21,807 nucleotides of DNA from NCBI GenBank assembly GCA_937915565.1, contig CALDMH010000184.1, positions 1 to 21,807 of the forward strand, written 5' to 3'. The notes beneath the pieces were generated by a model. The model searched no databases. It was not told where the DNA came from and was given only the letters and a program-made list of their open reading frames with translations. Below, in pieces: positions 7,367 to 15,143 of the stretch (position 1 is its first letter; every line of letters begins with the position of its first letter). The position numbers and the translations under genes were made by a program. Source of the stretch: an uncultured Clostridia bacterium. Its GTDB lineage: Bacteria > Bacillota > Clostridia > Christensenellales > Borkfalkiaceae.

Positions 7367-7398
7367 CCTTATATATGAGATATACTAATTATATAAGG
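7367..7398. repeat. Inverted repeat in the lipoprotein 5' leader
   Basis: Perfect 9-bp arms CCTTATATA and TATATAAGG around a 14-base spacer, lying just after the predicted transcription start (near 7400) of the lipoprotein gene. It may be a second operator or a leader hairpin. Confidence 0.55.
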
Positions 7399-7406
7399 CA
7401 TATTAT

Positions 7407-7436
7407 ATTATAATTGCACAATGTGCCTTTTGTCAA
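7407..7436 (-). promoter_or_regulatory. Lipoprotein gene promoter with operator in the spacer
   Basis: On the reverse strand a perfect TTGACA (7431-7436) and a perfect TATAAT (7407-7412) are 18 bases apart. The spacer contains the palindrome GCACAATGTGC (7416-7426). Start is expected near 7400, giving a 57-base leader. Confidence 0.8.
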
Positions 7437-7456
7437 GCAAAAAAGGCACAACGTGC
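7416..7456. promoter_or_regulatory. Nested palindromic operator of the divergent promoter region
   Basis: A 16-bp imperfect inverted repeat (7416-7431 with 7441-7456, 14 of 16 paired, 9-base centre). Each arm is itself a small palindrome: GCACAATGTGC (7416-7426) and GCACAACGTGC (7446-7456). The left one lies in the spacer of the lipoprotein promoter; the right one abuts the -10 of the regulator promoter. This is the arrangement expected of two dimer sites for the adjacent XRE protein; binding is inferred. Confidence 0.65.
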
Positions 7457-7462
7457 TATAAT
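7454..7462 (+). promoter_or_regulatory. Extended -10 promoter of the XRE regulator
   Basis: TGC followed by TATAAT (7457-7462) forms an extended -10 element. No good -35 is found 16-18 bases upstream; TTGTCA at 7430-7435 is 21 bases away. Transcription would start close to 7469, which is the A of the proposed start codon. Confidence 0.6.
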
Positions 7463-7468
7463 TTAGTT

Positions 7469-7681
7469 ATGATAGAGTTGAAAGACATTCAAAAGAGATT
7501 GCGCGAAGAAATTAAATCCAGCTCGCTCACGCAAAAACAAATTGCCGAAAAACTCGGAATCAGCCCTTCCACCGTGAGCAAATATTTAAGGCTCGATAAA
7601 TTTCCGGCAATAGACACGTTCGCAAACCTGTGCGAAATTTTGGACGCTTCCGCCGACGAGATTTTAGGATTGAAAAAATAA
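7469..7681 (+). CDS. Small XRE-family helix-turn-helix regulator
   Basis: 70 residues, essentially one HTH_3 domain: residues 19-45 (LTQKQIAEKLGISPSTVSKY) give the recognition helices, followed by the conserved LRLDKFPAIDTFANLCEIL and a DEILGLKK end. Such proteins bind DNA as dimers, usually as repressors. I chose the ATG at 7469 because the fold starts there; an upstream in-frame ATG at 7421 would lie inside the operator. There is no Shine-Dalgarno sequence before either, and the -10 box ends only six bases before 7469, so the mRNA may be leaderless. It likely controls itself and the divergent lipoprotein through the palindromes between them. Ends before a bidirectional terminator. Confidence 0.88.
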   Translation: MIELKDIQKRLREEIKSSSLTQKQIAEKLGISPSTVSKYLRLDKFPAIDTFANLCEILDASADEILGLKK

Positions 7682-7699
7682 ACGCTTTAAAAATGAAAT

Positions 7700-7748
7700 A
7701 TGCCGAGGACGAAAGCCGTTAAATTCGCTTCCGTCCTCGGCATTTTAT
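7700..7748. terminator. Bidirectional terminator between the XRE gene and trxA
   Basis: A 12-bp perfect stem (7700-7711 with 7732-7743) with a 20-base loop, followed by TTTTATTA on the forward strand and by T-rich sequence on the reverse strand. It ends the XRE transcript and the nine-gene minus-strand run finishing with trxA. Confidence 0.85.
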
Positions 7749-7817
7749 TATCCGATTATTAAGTTTTTATGCCGTTAATCGACTTATAGCCCCACTTTTG
7801 ATATTTAATCGATTCAC

Positions 7818-8144
7818 TTAACCGACGTATTTTATAAGCATTTCGCTTATCTCTGCCGAGGAGCTTAAACCCACGGTTTTCTCTTTCAGCTCGCCGCCGA
7901 CGAAAACCATTAGCGTGGGAATACTCGAAATCCCGTATTTAATAGCCGTTTTTTCGCTCTCGTCAACGTTGACTTTAACAACCTTGACTTTTCCCGCAAG
8001 CTTCGGAAATACTTCGTGAAGCACTTCGCTTTGCATTTTGCAAGGCATACACCAGCTCGCCCAAAAATCCACAAGCACCGGCTTATCGGATTTTAAAACT
8101 TCGGTTTCAAATTCATCGTCTAAAACGTTCAATATTTTATCCAT
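7818..8144 (-). CDS. trxA: Thioredoxin with a CMPC active site
   Basis: 108 residues, normal thioredoxin length. Contains the buried Asp in VDFWA, the active site Trp31-Cys32-Met33-Pro34-Cys35-Lys36, and the cis-Pro segment SIPTLMVF. Thioredoxin reduces protein disulfides using thioredoxin reductase. The dipeptide between the cysteines is Met-Pro rather than the usual Gly-Pro, and the next residues are MQSEVL rather than the common MIAPVL, which should alter redox potential or partner choice. The start is fixed by GGAGA before the ATG at 8142-8144; a longer reading frame upstream has no thioredoxin similarity. It follows hisS by 121 bases. No thioredoxin reductase gene is in the window. A specialised thioredoxin-like protein is possible. 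Confidence 0.92.
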   Translation of the reverse strand: MDKILNVLDDEFETEVLKSDKPVLVDFWASWCMPCKMQSEVLHEVFPKLAGKVKVVKVNVDESEKTAIKYGISSIPTLMVFVGGELKEKTVGLSSSAEISEMLIKYVG

Positions 8145-8178
8145 AATTCTTCTCCTGTGTCGGACGATAACGCCCGAA

Positions 8179-8204
8179 GCTTTGCCCTGCCCTTTTCGCA
8201 AAGC
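8179..8204. repeat. Hairpin in the hisS-trxA spacer
   Basis: GCTTTGC and GCAAAGC (8179-8185, 8198-8204) pair perfectly around 12 bases. No T-tract follows. I see no convincing promoter in this 121-base spacer, so trxA is probably expressed by read-through from hisS. Confidence 0.4.
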
Positions 8205-8265
8205 AAACCGTCACGGCCGTTTCGTCCTTCCCGTAATTTTCGGCTGCCCGAAACTATTATGCGTA

Positions 8266-9513
8266 TTATTTGCCGAAATATGCCGAAATTTCAGCCACTT
8301 TTATTTCTTTAAGGCTTCCGTCCGCCATATTTTTGATTTGCGCAACGCCCGTTTCAAGTTCGTTGTCGCCAAGCGTTACGACGTTTTCCGCGTGAATTTT
8401 ATCCGCATACTTAAACTGCGCCTTAACGCCTCTGCCCGCGTGGTCGATTTCCGCTTTAACGCCCTTATCGCGAAGTTCGGAAACGATTTCAAACGCCTTT
8501 TTATAAGCTTTTTCGCCCATCGTGGCGATATAAAACTTGACGCTCTCCCTTTCGGGAATAATCACGTTTTCGGCTTCCATAAGCATCAAAAGCCTTTCGA
8601 TACCCATTCCGAAGCCGACTCCGCAGGTGGGCGTTCCGCCGAGCTGCGAAATAAGATTATCGTATCTTCCGCCGCCGCAAACCGTACCTTGCGAGCCGAG
8701 CGCGGTGGTTACGAATTCAAACACGGTTTTGGTGTAATAATCCAAACCTCTCACGATAAACGGATTTATCTCGTAAGCGACGCCACAATCGGTTAAAAGC
8801 TCTTGAAGCTTTTTGAAATGCGCGGAGCAATCGTCGCAAAGATAATCGATTATCTTCGGCGCGTCCTTGCAAAGAGCCTTGCAGCCCTCGTCCTTGCAAT
8901 CGAGTATGCGGAGCGGGTTTTTGCCGTATCTTTCGCGGCAAGTGGGGCAAAGTTTATCGAGTTTATCGGCAAAATAGCCCTTCAAAGCATCGTTATATTT
9001 CTTCCTGCAATCGGGGCAGCCCATACTGTTGATATAAAGCTTAACCGAAAGTCCGCATTTTTTAAGCACCGTGTAAGCAAGCTTGATAACTTCCGCGTCG
9101 GTATCCGCGCCCGCGCCGCCGTAAACTTCCACGCCGAACTGATGATGCTCGCGAAGCCTGCCCTTTTGCGGGTTTTCATAACGAAAAACGGGGGTTATAT
9201 AGTACATTTTAAGGGGCATAGCTCCGTTAAAAAGTCCGTTTTCGATAAAACTTCTCGCAACGCCGGCAGTTCCCTCGGGTTTTAAGGTAATGCTTCTCTC
9301 GCCTTTATCGAGGAAGGTGTACATTTCCTTGTTGACAATATCCGTGGTGTCGCCCACGCCCCTCAAAAACAATTCGGTATGCTCGAAAGTGGGCGTTCTT
9401 ATCTCGTTTAAACAATATAGGTCTGCCGTTTCTCTTGCGATTCTTTCAACGTAATGCCATTTATAACTCTCGGACGGCAAAACGTCTTTCGTTCCCTTTG
9501 GTATATTTATCAT
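8266..9513 (-). CDS. hisS: Histidine--tRNA ligase
   Basis: 415 residues, class II synthetase charging tRNA-His. Starts with the typical IPKGTKDVLP; motif 1 region around LFLRGVGDTTDIV; motif 2 FRYENPQKGRLREHHQFGVE; an insertion domain with paired cysteines (CPDC, CPTC, CKDEGC, CDDC) as in many Firmicutes HisRS; the histidine-specific GLDYYTKTVFE and GGGRYDNL; motif 3 GFGMGIERLL; then the anticodon-binding domain ending near KVAEISAYFGK. The start has AAGAGG upstream and lies 17 bases after hslU. aspS, a frequent Firmicutes neighbour, is absent, since trxA follows. Complete and apparently functional. Confidence 0.97.
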   Translation of the reverse strand: MINIPKGTKDVLPSESYKWHYVERIARETADLYCLNEIRTPTFEHTELFLRGVGDTTDIVNKEMYTFLDKGERSITLKPEGTAGVARSFIENGLFNGAMPLKMYYITPVFRYENPQKGRLREHHQFGVEVYGGAGADTDAEVIKLAYTVLKKCGLSVKLYINSMGCPDCRKKYNDALKGYFADKLDKLCPTCRERYGKNPLRILDCKDEGCKALCKDAPKIIDYLCDDCSAHFKKLQELLTDCGVAYEINPFIVRGLDYYTKTVFEFVTTALGSQGTVCGGGRYDNLISQLGGTPTCGVGFGMGIERLLMLMEAENVIIPERESVKFYIATMGEKAYKKAFEIVSELRDKGVKAEIDHAGRGVKAQFKYADKIHAENVVTLGDNELETGVAQIKNMADGSLKEIKVAEISAYFGK

Positions 9514-9530
9514 ACGATAACCTCTTTAAA

Positions 9531-10841
9531 TTACAAAATATACTTTTTAACGCTTTGCCCCGCGATGACTGCGGACAAATGCTCTTCAACGTATTTCTCG
9601 TCCACGACGACCTTCGTGAGCGGAATATCTCCGCCCGCATTGAAGGAAATGTCTTCAAGAAGATTTTCCATAACGGTGTGAAGTCTTCTTGCGCCGATGT
9701 CCTCGCCGGTGACGTTGATTTCGGCCGAAATTTCGGCGATTTTCGAGATTGCGTCGGGCGTGAATTCAAGTTCGATGTTATCCACCGCGAGAAGGTGCGC
9801 ATACTGCGAAGTAATCGCGTTTTGCGGAATGGTGAGAATGTTTATGAAATCTTCCTTCGTGAGCGAATCGAGCTCGACCTTTATCGGAAATCTTCCCTGC
9901 AATTCCGGAATTAAATCCTCCACGGCCGAAACGTGGAACGCGCCTGCCGCAATGAACAAAATGTAGTCGGTTTTAACTATTCCGTACTTCGTGTTGACGG
10001 AAGAGCCTTCTACTATCGGCAAAATATCTCTCTGAACGCCCTCTCTCGAAACGTCCTGACCGTTGGACTTCGCTCCGTTTGCGATTTTATCTATCTCGTC
10101 GATGAAGATTATTCCCTCTTCCTCGGCGCGCCTTACGGCTTCGGTTTTAACGGCGTCGTTATCGATGAGTTTGTCGCTTTCCTCCGCAACGATAAGATTC
10201 ATCGCTTCCCTTACGGTGATTTTTCTGCGTTTGCGTTTTTTCGGCATAATATCGCCGAAAATAGAACCGAGCGAAATTTCCGCGCCCATTCCTCCGGCAA
10301 GTTCGAGCGGTTTGTTCTCTTCGGCAACGTCTATTTCTATCGTGAATTTATCGTAATCGCCTGCGCGGAGTTTTCTCAAAACTTCCGCTTCCCATTCTTC
10401 CTTGGGCTTATCGCCGCGTTCGGTTTTAAGGGCCTCGGTGAGGGCGACCATAATCTTCTTTTCGGCAGTTACCGAAGCTCTCTTCGAAACCACGGCGACC
10501 TGCTCTTCCTTAACCATACGGTAGCTGGCTTCAACCAAATCTCTTATCATCGACTCCACGTCTCTGCCGACGTAACCCACCTCGGTATATTTCGTCGCTT
10601 CGACTTTGATGAACGGAGCTTTCACGAGCTTTGCAAGCCTCCTCGCGATTTCCGTTTTACCGACGCCCGTAGGGCCTTTCATAATGATGTTTTTCGGCGT
10701 AATCTCTTCGCGAAGTTCCTCCGAAAGTCGGCTTCTTCTATATCTGTTTCGAAGAGCCACCGCCACGGCGCGTTTGGCTTTATCCTGACCGATAATGTAC
10801 TTATCTAATTCTTTAACTATCTCTCTCGGGCTTAAATCCAT
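9531..10841 (-). CDS. hslU: ATP-dependent protease ATPase subunit HslU
   Basis: 436 residues. HslU is the AAA+ unfoldase ring that feeds substrates to HslV. Walker A GPTGVGKT at residues 56-63, pore motif GYVGRD near 89, I-domain in the middle, Walker B IIFIDEID, sensor region, and the C-terminal tail VKKYIL that inserts into HslV to activate it. The start at 10841 is chosen because a strong GGAGGAG overlaps the hslV stop codon just upstream and the family begins at DLSPREIV; a nine-residue longer start is possible in frame but lacks this site. Gap to hslV is 11 bases, implying coupled translation. Confidence 0.97.
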   Translation of the reverse strand: MDLSPREIVKELDKYIIGQDKAKRAVAVALRNRYRRSRLSEELREEITPKNIIMKGPTGVGKTEIARRLAKLVKAPFIKVEATKYTEVGYVGRDVESMIRDLVEASYRMVKEEQVAVVSKRASVTAEKKIMVALTEALKTERGDKPKEEWEAEVLRKLRAGDYDKFTIEIDVAEENKPLELAGGMGAEISLGSIFGDIMPKKRKRRKITVREAMNLIVAEESDKLIDNDAVKTEAVRRAEEEGIIFIDEIDKIANGAKSNGQDVSREGVQRDILPIVEGSSVNTKYGIVKTDYILFIAAGAFHVSAVEDLIPELQGRFPIKVELDSLTKEDFINILTIPQNAITSQYAHLLAVDNIELEFTPDAISKIAEISAEINVTGEDIGARRLHTVMENLLEDISFNAGGDIPLTKVVVDEKYVEEHLSAVIAGQSVKKYIL

Positions 10842-10852
10842 TTTACTCCTCC

Positions 10853-11392
10853 TTACACCGTTTCGCAACGAATGTTATCGTTGGTGAAAATGCAAATCTC
10901 GCTTGCGATTTTCAAGGCCTTAACCGCAATTTCATCCGCTTCCATATTCGTTTCCGAAGCGAGAGCCCTGGCTGCGGCGAGCGCGTAATTGCCGCCGCTT
11001 CCGATGGCGCACACGTCGCCGTCGGGCTCCATAACGTCGCCCATACCGGAAACGATAAGCAAATTGTTTTTGTCGGCGCAAATCATCATAGCTTCGAGTT
11101 TTCTCCCCGCTTGGTCCCTGCGCCATTGTTCGGCGAGTTCAACCGCGCTGCGTTCGAGGTTGCCGGCATATTTATTGAGCATAGCCTCGAATCTTTCGCA
11201 AAGCGAAAACGCGTCCGCAACGCCGCCCGCAAAGCCTATAACGACCTTGCCGTTGTAAATTCTTCTTACCTTTTTCGCGCTGTTTTTGAATACGACCGAT
11301 TCTCCCATAGTGACCTGTCCGTCGCCGGCGATTGCGGTTTTTCCGTTTTTCCTCACTGCGCAAATCGTAGTGCCTTTAAATTCAATACTCAT
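10853..11392 (-). CDS. hslV: ATP-dependent protease subunit HslV
   Basis: 179 residues, proteasome-like threonine peptidase that forms a double hexamer with HslU. After a 7-residue propeptide (MSIEFKG) comes TTICAVRKNGKTAIAGDGQVT; Thr8 would be the mature nucleophile Thr1, unlike B. subtilis ClpQ which uses Ser. The catalytic Lys in KVRRI and the SGMGDVMEPDGDVCAIGSGG segment are present. Its ATG overlaps the trmFO stop by four bases (ATGA), so the two genes are translationally coupled. The xerC/codV gene that sits between trmFO and hslV in B. subtilis is missing here. Confidence 0.97.
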   Translation of the reverse strand: MSIEFKGTTICAVRKNGKTAIAGDGQVTMGESVVFKNSAKKVRRIYNGKVVIGFAGGVADAFSLCERFEAMLNKYAGNLERSAVELAEQWRRDQAGRKLEAMMICADKNNLLIVSGMGDVMEPDGDVCAIGSGGNYALAAARALASETNMEADEIAVKALKIASEICIFTNDNIRCETV

Positions 11393-12702
11393 AATAATTC
11401 CTTGATTTTCTTTATTTCTTCAATAGCTCTTTCGCTTAAAAGTCTTTTTTTATCGGCTTTTTTCACTTTCCCGTAAGAAAGCGGGAGAGGCGAAAGTATG
11501 CCGTAATTGGCGTTCATCGGCTGAAAATCCTCGTTCGGCGCGGCAACGTAACAGGAAAGCGCGCCCGTAACCGTATCGGAATTCAGCAAAAGTTCGGATT
11601 TCCCCGAAAGTCGCCTGTCCATATTTATCGCCGCCATAAGTCCGCCGAGAGTGCTTTCAACGTAGCCTTCCACGCCCGTAATCTGCCCCGCAAAATAAAC
11701 GCTCGGGTGTTTTTTCATAGAAAAATCGGCGTTGAGATTTTTCGGCGAGTTGATATAAGTGTTTTTATGCATCACTCCGTAACGCAAAAATTCGGCGTTT
11801 TTAAGCGCGGGGAAAATGGAAAACACTCTTTTTTGCTCCGGGAACAAAAGATTCGTCTGAAAACCGACGATATTATATCTTCTGCCCTCTTCGTCTTCTT
11901 TGCGAAGCTGCATACAAGCGTATGCGCGTTTGCCCGTTCTCGGGTCGGTAAGCCCCACGGGCTTCAAAGGCCCGAAGCGAAGAGTATCCTCACCCCTTGC
12001 CGCCATAACCTCAACGGGCATACAGCCCTCGAAGACTTTTACGTCTTCGAAATCGTGCAATTCGGCTCTTTTAGCCGAAATCAATTCTCTGTAAAATTCG
12101 AGATAACCTTCCTTATCTATCGGGCAATTAACGTAATCGCCAACGCCCGCTTCGCCGTATCTGTCCGAAACGAATGCTTCGTTCATATCAATCGAGTCGC
12201 CGGAAATTATCGGAGCGGCGGCGTCGTAAAAATAGAATCCGTCGCCCGTTATTTCGGCCAAAAAATCGCAAAGTTTACCTGTCGTCAAAGGTCCGGTGGC
12301 GACGATAACGTTCTCGTTTAAATCGAACTTTTCCGTTTCCTCGCAAATAAACTCGATATTTTCGCAGGATTTCAGTTTTTCGGTTATCGCCTCGGCAAAT
12401 TTATCTCTGTCCACGGCAAGAGCCGCGCCTGCCGGAACGCTCGTTTTATCCGCGCACTCTATAACCATCGAGCCTAAAATGCGCATTTCTTCCTTTAAAA
12501 GTCCGCAAGCGTTGGCGTAAACGTCGTTGCTTTTGAGCGAATTGGAACAAACCAACTCGCCGTAAAGCGGACTTTTATGCGCGGGGGTAAACTTCTTCGG
12601 CTTTATGTCGTAAAGTTTCACCCGGTAACCCTTTTTCGCAAGGTAATACGCCGCCTCGCTGCCCGCAAGCCCGCCGCCGATTACTTTAATAACTTCTTTC
12701 AT
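11389..12702 (-). CDS. trmFO: Folate/FAD-dependent tRNA (uracil-54-C5)-methyltransferase TrmFO
   Basis: 437 residues, the normal length. TrmFO makes ribothymidine at tRNA position 54 using methylenetetrahydrofolate and FADH2. FAD-binding loop IGGGLAGSEAAYYLAKKG near residue 7, catalytic cysteine in LVCSNSLKSN near 53, a second conserved cysteine in FEGCMPVEVMAARG near 226, FGPLKPVGL, and GQITGVEGYVESTLGGL near the end. Lies six bases after topA and overlaps hslV by four bases. Confidence 0.98.
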   Translation of the reverse strand: MKEVIKVIGGGLAGSEAAYYLAKKGYRVKLYDIKPKKFTPAHKSPLYGELVCSNSLKSNDVYANACGLLKEEMRILGSMVIECADKTSVPAGAALAVDRDKFAEAITEKLKSCENIEFICEETEKFDLNENVIVATGPLTTGKLCDFLAEITGDGFYFYDAAAPIISGDSIDMNEAFVSDRYGEAGVGDYVNCPIDKEGYLEFYRELISAKRAELHDFEDVKVFEGCMPVEVMAARGEDTLRFGPLKPVGLTDPRTGKRAYACMQLRKEDEEGRRYNIVGFQTNLLFPEQKRVFSIFPALKNAEFLRYGVMHKNTYINSPKNLNADFSMKKHPSVYFAGQITGVEGYVESTLGGLMAAINMDRRLSGKSELLLNSDTVTGALSCYVAAPNEDFQPMNANYGILSPLPLSYGKVKKADKKRLLSERAIEEIKKIKELL

Positions 12703-12708
12703 TTTTGC

Positions 12709-15033
12709 TTACTTTTCTTCGTTGGCGTCGCTTTTTTTGCTCTTTTTCGGCTTGTCGGTGTAATCGCATTCCTTATTGGAACATTTGCGCGTTTTGCCGT
12801 CCTTTGCAAGCACGATATAACTTCCGCATTTCGGACAATGCTCGCCCGTGGGCATATCCCAGCTCATAAAGTTACATTCGGGATAATTCGAGCAGCCGTA
12901 AAACGACTTGCCGCTCTTGGACGTCATCTTTTGAGTGGGGTTTCCGCACTGCGGACAAACGCCTGCTTTTTCCGCAAGGCTCTTCGTCGCCTTGCACGCC
13001 GTGCATTGAAGGTATTTGCCGAATCTTCCCTTTTTAACGACCATTTCTCCGCCGCACTTCTCGCATTTTTCCGTAGTCGTTTCTTCGTCTATGGGTTTAA
13101 CGTTCGTACATTCGGGATAGTTGGGGCAAGCCAAAAACTTACCGTATTTGCCGGTTTTATAAACCATCATTGCGCCGCATTTGTCGCATTTGACGTTTGA
13201 AACCTCTTCTTTTTCCGATTTTATGTTGGAACACTCCGGATAATTGGAGCAGGCAAGGAATTTCCCGTATCTGCCGTTCTTCCTTATCATCGGCGCGCCG
13301 CACTTTTCGCAAAGAATATCGGTAACCTCGTCGCCGTCCGTCGCCGCAAACGCAAGTTTTTCGGCAAACGGGGGATAAAAGTCGGCGATAATTTTGTGCC
13401 AATCTCTTCCGCCCTGCTCTATATCGTCGAGTTTATCTTCCATATCGGCGGTGAACGAAACGTCCATTACGTCGGGGAAATACTTCACGAGCATATCGGT
13501 TATCCTGAACGCGATTTCCGTGGGAACGATATATTTGTTCTCCTTCGTGGTGTATTTACGCTTTGAAAGAACGGAAATAATGGTTGCGTAAGTGGAAGGT
13601 CTGCCGATGCCTTTTTCTTCCATTATTCTTACGAGGCTTGCGTCGGTAAATCTCACCGGCGGCTTCGTGAATTTTTGCTCTTTTTCAATCTTGTCGAGGG
13701 TAAGTCCGTCGCCTTCCTTCACGGGCGGGATAACCTTGACGATTTCGCCTTCTTCGCTTTCGGCGTTGGCCTTATAATCGTCGTAAACGGCGGTGTAGCC
13801 TTTGAAAACGACCGTCCTGCCGTTCGTCCTGAACGTGTAATCTCCGCAGGCGGAATCAATCGTGACGTAATTATATTTTGCCTCGCTCATTTGCGAAGCC
13901 ACGAATCTCTCGTAAATAAGTTTATAAAGATTATAGTGGTTTCTGTCGAGAAGGGGCTTCACCTTTTCGGGCGTAAGCGACAAGTCTATGGGGCGAATCG
14001 CCTCGTGCGCGTCCTGCGCGTTTTTCTTCGATTTATAGAAATTCGGCTTTTCGGGAACGTACTCGTCGCCGTATTTTTCTTTGATATATTCTCTCGCTTT
14101 GATTTGCGATTCGGCGGAAATTCTCACCGAATCCGTTCTTATATAAGTTACGAGCGCGAGATGCCCTTCGGGGGTTTCGATACCTTCGTAAAGATGCTGG
14201 GCAACCTGCATACACATCGGCGACGACATATTGAGTTTTGCCGAAGCGTCCTGCTGCATCGTGGAGGTCGTAAACGGCGGAAGAGCGTGGCTCTTCGTAT
14301 CCGTCTTTTTGATTTGTTTAACCGTGAAAGCGTTGCCCGCAGCCTTTATCGCGTTTTCCACTTCCTCGGCCTCCGCGCCGTTTGACGGCTTGAATTTTTT
14401 GCCGTTTTTCTCCGCAAGATACGCCGCAAAAGGCTTATGCTGCCCGTCCGACAACGTCGCCGTGACGTTCCAGTATTCGGTGGGAACGAAAGCCTTGATT
14501 TCTCTTTCCTTATCTACGATTATGCGAAGCGCAACCGATTGTACGCGCCCTGCCGAAAGTCCGTTTTGAATTCTCTTGCAAAGAAGCGGGCTGAGTTTAT
14601 AACCGACGAGCCTGTCGAGAACTCTTCTTGCCTGCTGCGAATCGACGAGGTTATAGTTGATTCCCCTCGGATTTTTCAACGCCTCTTTAACGGCTTTTTC
14701 GCTTATCTCGTTAAATTCGATTCTCTGCGCCTTATCCTTTAAGCCGAGAACCTCTTGAAGATGCCAGCTGATTGCTTCTCCCTCTCTGTCCGGGTCGGTT
14801 GCGAGGTAAACTTTATCGGCTTTTTCAACCTTTTCTTTAAGCCTTTTAATTACGGGCTTTTTATCCGCCGTGATGACGTAATTCGGCTCGTAATTTTTCG
14901 CTATGTTGACGCCGAGCCTTTTCTCGGGAAGGTCCCTGACGTGTCCGCCGCTCGCGTCCACTTTATACTTTCCGCCGAGGTATTTTTCGATGGTTTTTGC
15001 CTTTGAAGGCGATTCGACAATAATAAGCTGCAT
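12709..15033 (-). CDS. topA: DNA topoisomerase I
   Basis: 774 residues. Type IA enzyme that relaxes negative supercoils. N-terminal Toprim domain with IIVESPSKAKTIEKYLG and a DPDREGEAISWHL metal site; the nucleophile is Tyr297 in YIRTDSVRIS; then the type IA core with KGIGRPSTYA. The C-terminus carries about five zinc-ribbon units with CEKCGAP, CDKCGAMM, CEKCGGEM, CPQCGN and CPKCGS starts, more than the three of some relatives. The start has GGAGG six bases upstream. It is separated from dprA by 88 bases holding repeats derived from the dprA 3' end. Confidence 0.98.
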   Translation of the reverse strand: MQLIIVESPSKAKTIEKYLGGKYKVDASGGHVRDLPEKRLGVNIAKNYEPNYVITADKKPVIKRLKEKVEKADKVYLATDPDREGEAISWHLQEVLGLKDKAQRIEFNEISEKAVKEALKNPRGINYNLVDSQQARRVLDRLVGYKLSPLLCKRIQNGLSAGRVQSVALRIIVDKEREIKAFVPTEYWNVTATLSDGQHKPFAAYLAEKNGKKFKPSNGAEAEEVENAIKAAGNAFTVKQIKKTDTKSHALPPFTTSTMQQDASAKLNMSSPMCMQVAQHLYEGIETPEGHLALVTYIRTDSVRISAESQIKAREYIKEKYGDEYVPEKPNFYKSKKNAQDAHEAIRPIDLSLTPEKVKPLLDRNHYNLYKLIYERFVASQMSEAKYNYVTIDSACGDYTFRTNGRTVVFKGYTAVYDDYKANAESEEGEIVKVIPPVKEGDGLTLDKIEKEQKFTKPPVRFTDASLVRIMEEKGIGRPSTYATIISVLSKRKYTTKENKYIVPTEIAFRITDMLVKYFPDVMDVSFTADMEDKLDDIEQGGRDWHKIIADFYPPFAEKLAFAATDGDEVTDILCEKCGAPMIRKNGRYGKFLACSNYPECSNIKSEKEEVSNVKCDKCGAMMVYKTGKYGKFLACPNYPECTNVKPIDEETTTEKCEKCGGEMVVKKGRFGKYLQCTACKATKSLAEKAGVCPQCGNPTQKMTSKSGKSFYGCSNYPECNFMSWDMPTGEHCPKCGSYIVLAKDGKTRKCSNKECDYTDKPKKSKKSDANEEK

Positions 15034-15073
15034 ATTTTCCTCCGCTTTTAGCGTTATTAACGTTTTCGTTTTA

Positions 15074-15143
15074 TTTTAAATAATTCCGTGTTTTTCTTTT
15101 AAGTAATTCCGTATTTGCCGTTTAAGTAATCTCGTATTTGCCG
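15074..15143 (-). repeat. Three tandem copies of the dprA 3' end
   Basis: Read on the reverse strand, the last codons of dprA plus the stop (15121-15143, 23 bases) are followed by a near-identical 24-base copy (15097-15120, two substitutions) and a more diverged 23-base copy (15074-15096). Each copy includes its own TTA or CTTAAA end with a stop-like TAA context. The copies are not in a single frame with dprA, so they do not extend the protein. Confidence 0.8.

Noticed and set aside
7421..7468. 16-residue N-terminal extension of the XRE regulator
   Set aside because: It begins inside the operator palindrome and upstream of the -10 box, lacks a ribosome site, and has no match to the HTH fold.
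9933..10808. 291-codon forward frame opposite hslU
   Set aside because: Antisense shadow of the AAA+ coding sequence; His/Phe/Arg-rich with no family features.
12577..13200. 207-codon forward frame at the trmFO-topA junction
   Set aside because: It is antisense to two well-defined genes and has no start signal.
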